In this document: in pieces, positions 59,506 through 64,000 of the stretch
Numbering within the stretch: the first letter of the stretch is position 1
Layout of the letters: each line of letters opens with the position of its first letter
From: Bordetella bronchialis
GTDB lineage: Bacteria > Pseudomonadota > Gammaproteobacteria > Burkholderiales > Burkholderiaceae_B
Assembly: GCF_001676705.1 (NCBI RefSeq)
Contig: NZ_CP016170.1
Coordinates: 310,001 to 374,000, forward strand
DNA length: 64,000 nt
Reading direction: 5' to 3'
Notes under the pieces: generated by a model
Database searches by the model: none
What the model was told of the DNA's origin: nothing
The model's input: only the letters and a program-made list of their open reading frames with translations
Program-made: the position numbers and the translations under genes

Positions 59506-60491
59506 ACCACCTTCGCCGCCATCAGGTCATGCATGTGGACGGCGCCGATGAGTACGCCGTTATCGTCCAGGACGAGCATCTGGCTGACGCGCAGTTCGTC
59601 CATTTGCCTTGCCGCGACCACGGCCAGCGCGTCGGCCGGCACGGTGTGCGGCGACCGCGTCATGCCGTCCGTGATCTTCAGACCGCGTACATCGCCGTGG
59701 CGTTCAATCAGGCGGCGCAGGTCGCCGTCCGTGAAGATGCCCAGCGGGCGCTGCTGGCCGTCCACGATCACCGTCATGCCCATGCGCTTGGCAGACATCT
59801 CTTCCAGGGCGCGGGACAGCGGCGCATCGGCGGCAACCCGGGGCAGGGCGTCGCCCTGGCGCATGACGTCGCGCACATGGGTCAGCAAGCGCCGTCCCAG
59901 GGTGCCGCCGGGATGCGAGCGGGCGAAGTCCTCCGGGCCGAATCCCCGGGCCTCCAGGCAGGCCACCGCCAGCGCATCGCCCAGGGCCAGCGCCGCGGTC
60001 GTGCTGGCGGTCGGGGCCAGATTCATCGGACATGCTTCCTGCGTGACGCTGACGTCCAGGTGGATATCGGCCTGCCTGGCCAGTTCGGAGCCGGGGTTGC
60101 CCGTCATCGCCACCACCCGCGTACCCAGGCGGCGCGCCGCCGGCAGAATGGTCAGCAATTCGCCGCCGGAACCGGAATACGAAATGGCGATGAGCACGTC
60201 GTCCGCGGTGATCATGCCCAGGTCGCCATGCACGGCTTCGGCCGCGTGCAGGAAAAACGAGGGTGTACCCGTGGACGCCAGCGTGGCCGCGACCTTGCGC
60301 GCGATGTGGCCGGTTTTACCGATTCCGCTGACGACCACCCGCCCGCGGCAATGCAGCAGCATGTCCACCGCCTGGGAAAAACTGTCGTCCAGGCGGGTTT
60401 CCAGTTCGTGCAAGGCTTGCGCTTCGATGCGTAGCGTGCGCCGGGCCGAGGCCAGCGCCGCTTCCGGGGAAGTAGCGGGGATAGCATTCAT
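59502..60491 (-). CDS. kdsD: Arabinose-5-phosphate isomerase KdsD
   Basis: A 329-residue enzyme with an N-terminal SIS domain (about 40-175; VVSGIGKTGHIARKVAATLA, then ISYSGSGGELLTILPAARRL) and two CBS motifs (about 205-265 and 275-325). It interconverts ribulose-5-phosphate and arabinose-5-phosphate, the first step of Kdo synthesis. Conserved sequence SFFLHAAEAVHGDLGMIT is present. Start ATG 60491. It heads the kdsD-kdsC-lptC-lptA-lptB block, with purT divergent 160 bp away. Confidence 0.96.
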   Translation of the reverse strand: MNAIPATSPEAALASARRTLRIEAQALHELETRLDDSFSQAVDMLLHCRGRVVVSGIGKTGHIARKVAATLASTGTPSFFLHAAEAVHGDLGMITADDVLIAISYSGSGGELLTILPAARRLGTRVVAMTGNPGSELARQADIHLDVSVTQEACPMNLAPTASTTAALALGDALAVACLEARGFGPEDFARSHPGGTLGRRLLTHVRDVMRQGDALPRVAADAPLSRALEEMSAKRMGMTVIVDGQQRPLGIFTDGDLRRLIERHGDVRGLKITDGMTRSPHTVPADALAVVAARQMDELRVSQMLVLDDNGVLIGAVHMHDLMAAKVV

Positions 60492-60651
60492 GGATGGATT
60501 TTAATCGCAGAGCGGGGGATTGCCGCCCGTTCGAGGTGGATGCTTCGGTCACGCTGGCCCGGGGGGCGCCGGTTGCCCCTGCACGGCCGCTATGGCATGC
60601 TGGCGGGCTTCCCGCGCGCGCCTCGCGCCCGTCTTCCCACGCAGGTTTCCC

Positions 60652-61878
60652 ATGTCCACGATCCCCGCTCCCCGATTCGGCACGCCGCTTTCTCCCGCCG
60701 CCACCCGCGTCATGCTGCTGGGGGCCGGGGAATTGGGCAAGGAAGTCGTCATCGCGCTGCAGCGCCTGGGCGTGGAAGTCATCGCCGTGGACCGCTATGC
60801 CGACGCGCCCGGGCAGCAGGTGGCCCACCGCGCCCATGTGGTGTCCATGACGGACCGCGACGCCCTGCGCGCCGTCATCGAACGCGAACAGCCCCATGTG
60901 ATTGTCCCCGAAATCGAGGCCATCGCCACCGACCTGCTGGTCGAACTGGAGGCCGCCGGCACCGTGCGGGTCACGCCCACGGCGCGCGCCGCCCAGCTCA
61001 CCATGAACCGCGAGGGTATCCGGCGGCTGGCCGCGGAAACCCTGGGCCTGCCGACCTCGCCCTACCGGTTCGTCGATACCGAGGCCCAGCTGCGCGAGGC
61101 CATCGACGGCGGGATCGGCTACCCCTGCGTGCTCAAGCCCGTCATGTCATCGTCCGGCAAAGGGCAATCGGTCATCAAGGGCCCGGACGACGTAGCCGCC
61201 GCCTGGCGCTATGCGCAAGAAGGCGGCCGGACGGGTGCCGGCCGCGCCATTGTGGAAGGATTCATCCGCTTCGACTACGAGATCACCCTGCTGACCGTAC
61301 GTGCCCGCGGCGCTTCCGGGCAGGTGGAAACCGGCTTCTGCGCGCCCATCGGGCACAAGCAGGTGGATGGCGACTACGTGGAAAGCTGGCAACCGCATCC
61401 CATGTCCCCGGTCGCGCTGGAACGCGCGCAGGCCATCGCCCTGGCCGTCACCGGCAACCTGGGCGGCCTGGGCCTGTTCGGCGTGGAGTTGTTCGTCGCC
61501 GGCGACCAGGTATGGTTTTCCGAGGTCAGCCCGCGTCCCCACGATACCGGCATGGTCACCATGATCACGCAGGCGCAGAACGAATTCGAACTGCACGCCC
61601 GCGCGCTGCTGGGTTTGCCGGTGGACGTGACGCTGCGCCAGCCGGGCGCCAGCAGCGTCATCTACGGCGGGGTGGATGCCCGCGCGGTCACGTTCGACGG
61701 CGTGGCCCAGGCGCTGGCCGAGCCCGGCACCGATATCCGCCTGTTCGGCAAGCCGGAATCCTTCGTCAAGCGCAGGATGGGCGTGGCCCTGGCCACGGCG
61801 GACACCGTGGATGTGGCCCGCGAAAAGGCGCTGCGCGTATCCGGCGCGGTCACGGTCAAGCCGGCGTCCGGCGCCTGA
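60652..61878 (+). CDS. purT: Formate-dependent phosphoribosylglycinamide formyltransferase PurT
   Basis: A 408-residue ATP-grasp enzyme. It starts with the dinucleotide-like [20 protein letters not shown], then [38 protein letters not shown] (ATP-grasp loop), [16 protein letters not shown] and [20 protein letters not shown]. It uses ATP and formate to formylate glycinamide ribonucleotide in purine synthesis, as an alternative to PurN. Start ATG 60652 with AGG upstream. Divergent from kdsD; converges with the 61951-63576 gene, whose terminator lies in the shared gap. Confidence 0.96.
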   Translation: MSTIPAPRFGTPLSPAATRVMLLGAGELGKEVVIALQRLGVEVIAVDRYADAPGQQVAHRAHVVSMTDRDALRAVIEREQPHVIVPEIEAIATDLLVELEAAGTVRVTPTARAAQLTMNREGIRRLAAETLGLPTSPYRFVDTEAQLREAIDGGIGYPCVLKPVMSSSGKGQSVIKGPDDVAAAWRYAQEGGRTGAGRAIVEGFIRFDYEITLLTVRARGASGQVETGFCAPIGHKQVDGDYVESWQPHPMSPVALERAQAIALAVTGNLGGLGLFGVELFVAGDQVWFSEVSPRPHDTGMVTMITQAQNEFELHARALLGLPVDVTLRQPGASSVIYGGVDARAVTFDGVAQALAEPGTDIRLFGKPESFVKRRMGVALATADTVDVAREKALRVSGAVTVKPASGA

Positions 61879-61905
61879 GCCCGTCCCGGGTCCGCGGCCG
61901 CGGAT

Positions 61906-61933
61906 AAAAAAACGCCCGGCGGTGCCGGGCGTT
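61906..61933 (-). terminator. Rho-independent terminator of the substrate-binding protein gene
   Basis: On the minus strand AACGCCCGGC-ACC-GCCGGGCGTT forms a perfect 10-bp stem with a three-base loop, followed by seven T residues. It ends the 61951-63576 gene and may also slow transcripts from purT on the other strand, since the stem is symmetrical. Confidence 0.9.
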
Positions 61934-61950
61934 CAATGTGCCGATGCGGC

Positions 61951-63576
61951 TTATTTACCGTCGGGCGTCGCGGACGTCGCCAGCGTGAACTGGTCCCGCC
62001 GTCCTTCGTAGTGGATGCCTTTGCGGTAAGCCCACAGCGTGCTTTCGAAGTGCAGCGGAATCAGCGGCACGTCCGCCAGGGCGATCTTCGTGGATTCTTC
62101 CAGCAGCTTGCGGCGCTTGTCGGCGTCGACGGTGATGGCCGCTTCGCGGTACACCTTGTCGAAGGCCGGGTTGGAATAGCCGCCGTAGTTGCTGGTGCCC
62201 AGCGACTTGGCTGCGTCCAGCGAGGTCACCCACAGCTGGAACAGCGCGGAGGCCTCGCCCACCTCGGACGGCCAGCCGCCGATCGCGAAACTGAATTCAC
62301 GCTTGGCCCGCTTGGGGAAATAGATCGACGCCGTCATCGCGTCCACGTTCGCCTTGATGCCGATACGCGACAGGTATTGCGCGACGGCCTGGGCGACCTG
62401 CCCGTCATTGATATAGCGGTCGTTGGTCGTGGACAGGGTCAATTCGAAGCCGTCGGGGTAGCCGGCCTCGGCCAGCAGCTTCTTGGCGGCGGCCGGGTCG
62501 TACTTGATTTCCGGCGCATGGGCCAGGCCGCCGAACATGCCGTCCGGCATGTATTGGTAGGCCGGGGTGGCCATGCCGTCCATGATGCGTTGCGTGATGG
62601 CCTTGCGATCGATGGCCATATTGATGGCCTGGCGCACCCGCAGATCCTGCAGGGGATTCTTGCCGTCCGGCGCCTTGACCAGGGGGCTGGGCGCACGGCC
62701 CACGTCGGGCTGGAAGAACACCAGGCGGGTCGAGGGCGTGGCGACATAGCCGAACTTCGGGTTTTCTTTCAAGCGCTGCAGGTCGCGCGCGGCGGGATTT
62801 TCGATCAAATCGAAATCGCCCGACAGCAGGCCCGTCATGCGGGGGCCGGCATTGGGCACCGGCACCATCTTTACTTCCTTCCAGTACGGCTTGGGACCCC
62901 AATAGTGCTCGTTGCGTACCAGCTCGATGCCCGTCCCCTTCACATAGGACTTCAGGATGTAGGGTCCGGTGCCAATGGTGTCCTTGCCGTTGTTGAAGTC
63001 CACCACGGTAGGCCACGGTCCCGTGACGCCGCAGCCTTCCTTGGGCGCGAACGTCAGCTTGCCGTGCGGGACGATGCCGTTCCAGATGATGGGAAGCGAG
63101 CGCGCGACCTCGGCGGGCATGACGGGCAGCGGCTGGCGTGTCTTGATGATGACCGTATAGTCATCCGGCGTCTGGACGTCGGCGAAGAGCTGCGTCAGCG
63201 TGGCGTAGGAATTCGAGATATTGGTCTCGTTGTTCAGCGTGCGGCAGATCGTGAACAGCACGTCCTGCGACGTGAAGGGCTTGCCGTTCGAGAACGTCAC
63301 ATCACGGCGCAGCTTGAACTCCCAGGTCAGGTCGTCCAGGTTTTTCCACGACGTCGCCAGGGCGGGGACCAGGTTCATATCGGCGTCGCGCCCGATCAGC
63401 GAGCTGTACACATGCGCCGAGAACGCATCGTTCGCGGACATCTTGTGATAGTGGGGATCGGCGGATGTGGGCTCGGCCGACAGGGCGATTTTCAGGGTCT
63501 GGGCCTGGGCCGGAATGGCGGCGGCGATACCGGCGCTGGCGCAGAGCAGCGCCAGCGTATGGCGGGAAAACAGCAT
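61951..63576 (-). CDS. ABC transporter substrate-binding protein, DppA/OppA-like (family 5)
   Basis: A 541-residue periplasmic protein with a signal peptide (ending PAQA-QT, about 26) and the solute-binding family-5 fold. It starts TLKIALSAEPTSADPHYHKM, with WEFKLRRDVTFSNGKPFTSQ, GTGPYILKSYVKGTGIELVR, and LQDLRVRQAINMAIDRKAIT. Such proteins bind peptides, opines, nickel or glutathione; the ligand is not clear. No permease or ATPase gene is in view on its downstream side, which ends in a strong terminator. It has its own promoter at 63727-63756. Confidence 0.94.
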   Translation of the reverse strand: MLFSRHTLALLCASAGIAAAIPAQAQTLKIALSAEPTSADPHYHKMSANDAFSAHVYSSLIGRDADMNLVPALATSWKNLDDLTWEFKLRRDVTFSNGKPFTSQDVLFTICRTLNNETNISNSYATLTQLFADVQTPDDYTVIIKTRQPLPVMPAEVARSLPIIWNGIVPHGKLTFAPKEGCGVTGPWPTVVDFNNGKDTIGTGPYILKSYVKGTGIELVRNEHYWGPKPYWKEVKMVPVPNAGPRMTGLLSGDFDLIENPAARDLQRLKENPKFGYVATPSTRLVFFQPDVGRAPSPLVKAPDGKNPLQDLRVRQAINMAIDRKAITQRIMDGMATPAYQYMPDGMFGGLAHAPEIKYDPAAAKKLLAEAGYPDGFELTLSTTNDRYINDGQVAQAVAQYLSRIGIKANVDAMTASIYFPKRAKREFSFAIGGWPSEVGEASALFQLWVTSLDAAKSLGTSNYGGYSNPAFDKVYREAAITVDADKRRKLLEESTKIALADVPLIPLHFESTLWAYRKGIHYEGRRDQFTLATSATPDGK

Positions 63577-64000
63577 CGAGAGGACTCCGGGAAGAGGCGC
63601 GTCCCGATAACCGCGGACGCTCGGCAGCGACCGCGCCGCGTCCCGGCCGTGGTCCCCCCCGCGATAGGGCGGCCAGCATTTGCAACCGTAACCAGCTCGT
63701 TATCAGACGTATCGCCGAAGCGGCCGATTATCCCGAGGCTGGCAAAAGCCTGTCAATGCGCGTTAGCGCTGAGAGAACGGTTTACCCGTCATGGACGGCG
63801 GAAGGAGCCGGCGATGCCGCCGGGGCCAGCGCGCCGGCGCGAGGGATGCGGGCTACGGGGAGGGCCTAGCCACGACAAGAGCAGCAGCCGCGGCAAGGCC
63901 GGAAGATCAAGGCCGCCAAAAAGCCAGTGGTGGCCGGCTCGCATCCACGGTACTGCTGCGGCATGCGGGCGGGCCACCACTATCGGGCGCTACTGCTACG
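63577..64000. other. Leader and terminal stretch of the window
   Basis: No supported gene lies in this 424-bp stretch. It contains the promoter above and, near the window end, an inverted repeat AGTGGTGGCC (63926-63935) and GGCCACCACT (63972-63981) separated by 36 bp. Open frames here have atypical composition and no ribosome site. Confidence 0.45.
63727..63756 (-). promoter_or_regulatory. Consensus-like sigma-70 promoter of the substrate-binding protein gene
   Basis: On the minus strand TTGACA (63756-63751), the full -35 consensus, is followed after 18 bp by GATAAT (63732-63727). It lies about 150 bp upstream of the start codon, leaving a leader long enough for additional control. Confidence 0.8.

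Noticed and set aside
63789..63980. Small minus-strand open frame at the window end
   Set aside because: No ribosome site, no similarity that I recognise, and composition typical of non-coding GC-rich DNA.
1..64000. tRNA, rRNA, prophage, insertion sequence or replication origin
   Set aside because: I saw no cloverleaf, rRNA segment, integrase or transposase reading frame, terminal repeats or DnaA-box cluster.

Overview
The window is high-GC bacterial chromosome. It carries no tRNA, rRNA, CRISPR array, phage or insertion sequence that I can see. Protein content points to a betaproteobacterium of the Alcaligenaceae, most likely Bordetella or a close relative: a Bug-type orphan tricarboxylate receptor, HprK-PtsN-HPF next to the Lpt/Kds cluster, recC-recB-recD order, and RapZ, RlpA, YraN and RsmI homologues. 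The genus is inferred from gene content, not from a search.

Layout. 1-5720 (minus): one transport and catabolic operon, with an amino-acid-type binding protein, LivH, a single LivM-LivG-LivF fusion, an atypical short-chain dehydrogenase and the start of a 2-oxoglutarate/Fe(II) oxygenase. Divergent from it (6079-7833) are a PuuE-like deacetylase-fold enzyme and a GntR/FCD regulator. 7895-8812: an orphan LysR regulator. 8931-18911: recC, recB, recD, tightly coupled. 19125-22486: a small lipoprotein, a phosphocholine-type phospholipase C and a DeoR regulator, with a strong hairpin between the last two. 22578-24572: a PAS-PAS hybrid sensor kinase. 24900-31736: a LysR regulator divergent from a Bug receptor, hyuA, hyuB and a classical short-chain dehydrogenase. 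31847-35121: a small cupin and a 969-residue protein I cannot assign. 35317-38679: hxlR-emrA-emrB efflux operon with a very clear promoter and operator. 38884-40890: yajQ, a glutathione transferase and a DUF2127 membrane protein. 41023-44160: sulfate receptor and permeases sbp-cysT-cysW. 44269-45652: nudC and a TlpA-like protein. 45718-47575: yraN, diaA/gmhA-like and a dolP-like gene, divergent from rsmI-ogt (47618-49392). 49528-51482: rapZ-rlpA. 51629-54023: two c-type cytochromes on the opposite strand. 54175-60491: kdsD-kdsC-lptC-lptA-lptB, then hpf-ptsN-hprK. 60652-61878: purT. 61951-63576: a peptide/opine-type binding protein with a consensus promoter and a terminator.

How the genes fit together. 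The conserved core concerns lipopolysaccharide: KdsD and KdsC make Kdo, LptC, LptA and LptB export the finished molecule, and RapZ-type regulation of glucosamine-6-phosphate synthesis feeds the same pathway. Nitrogen-PTS signalling (PtsN, HprK) and ribosome hibernation (HPF) sit alongside. The first 45 kb is mainly accessory metabolism: four separate substrate-binding proteins, several single regulators, and genome repair by RecBCD.

The most unusual features are the 854-residue permease-ATPase-ATPase fusion, a triheme cytochrome whose N-terminus is built from two adjacent in-frame minisatellites, the unassigned 969-residue protein, a run of 20-bp repeats apparently grown from the 3' end of cysW, a possible leaderless ptsN, and the lack of rpoN at its usual place between lptB and hpf. 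Short in-frame tandem repeats recur in several genes of the window.
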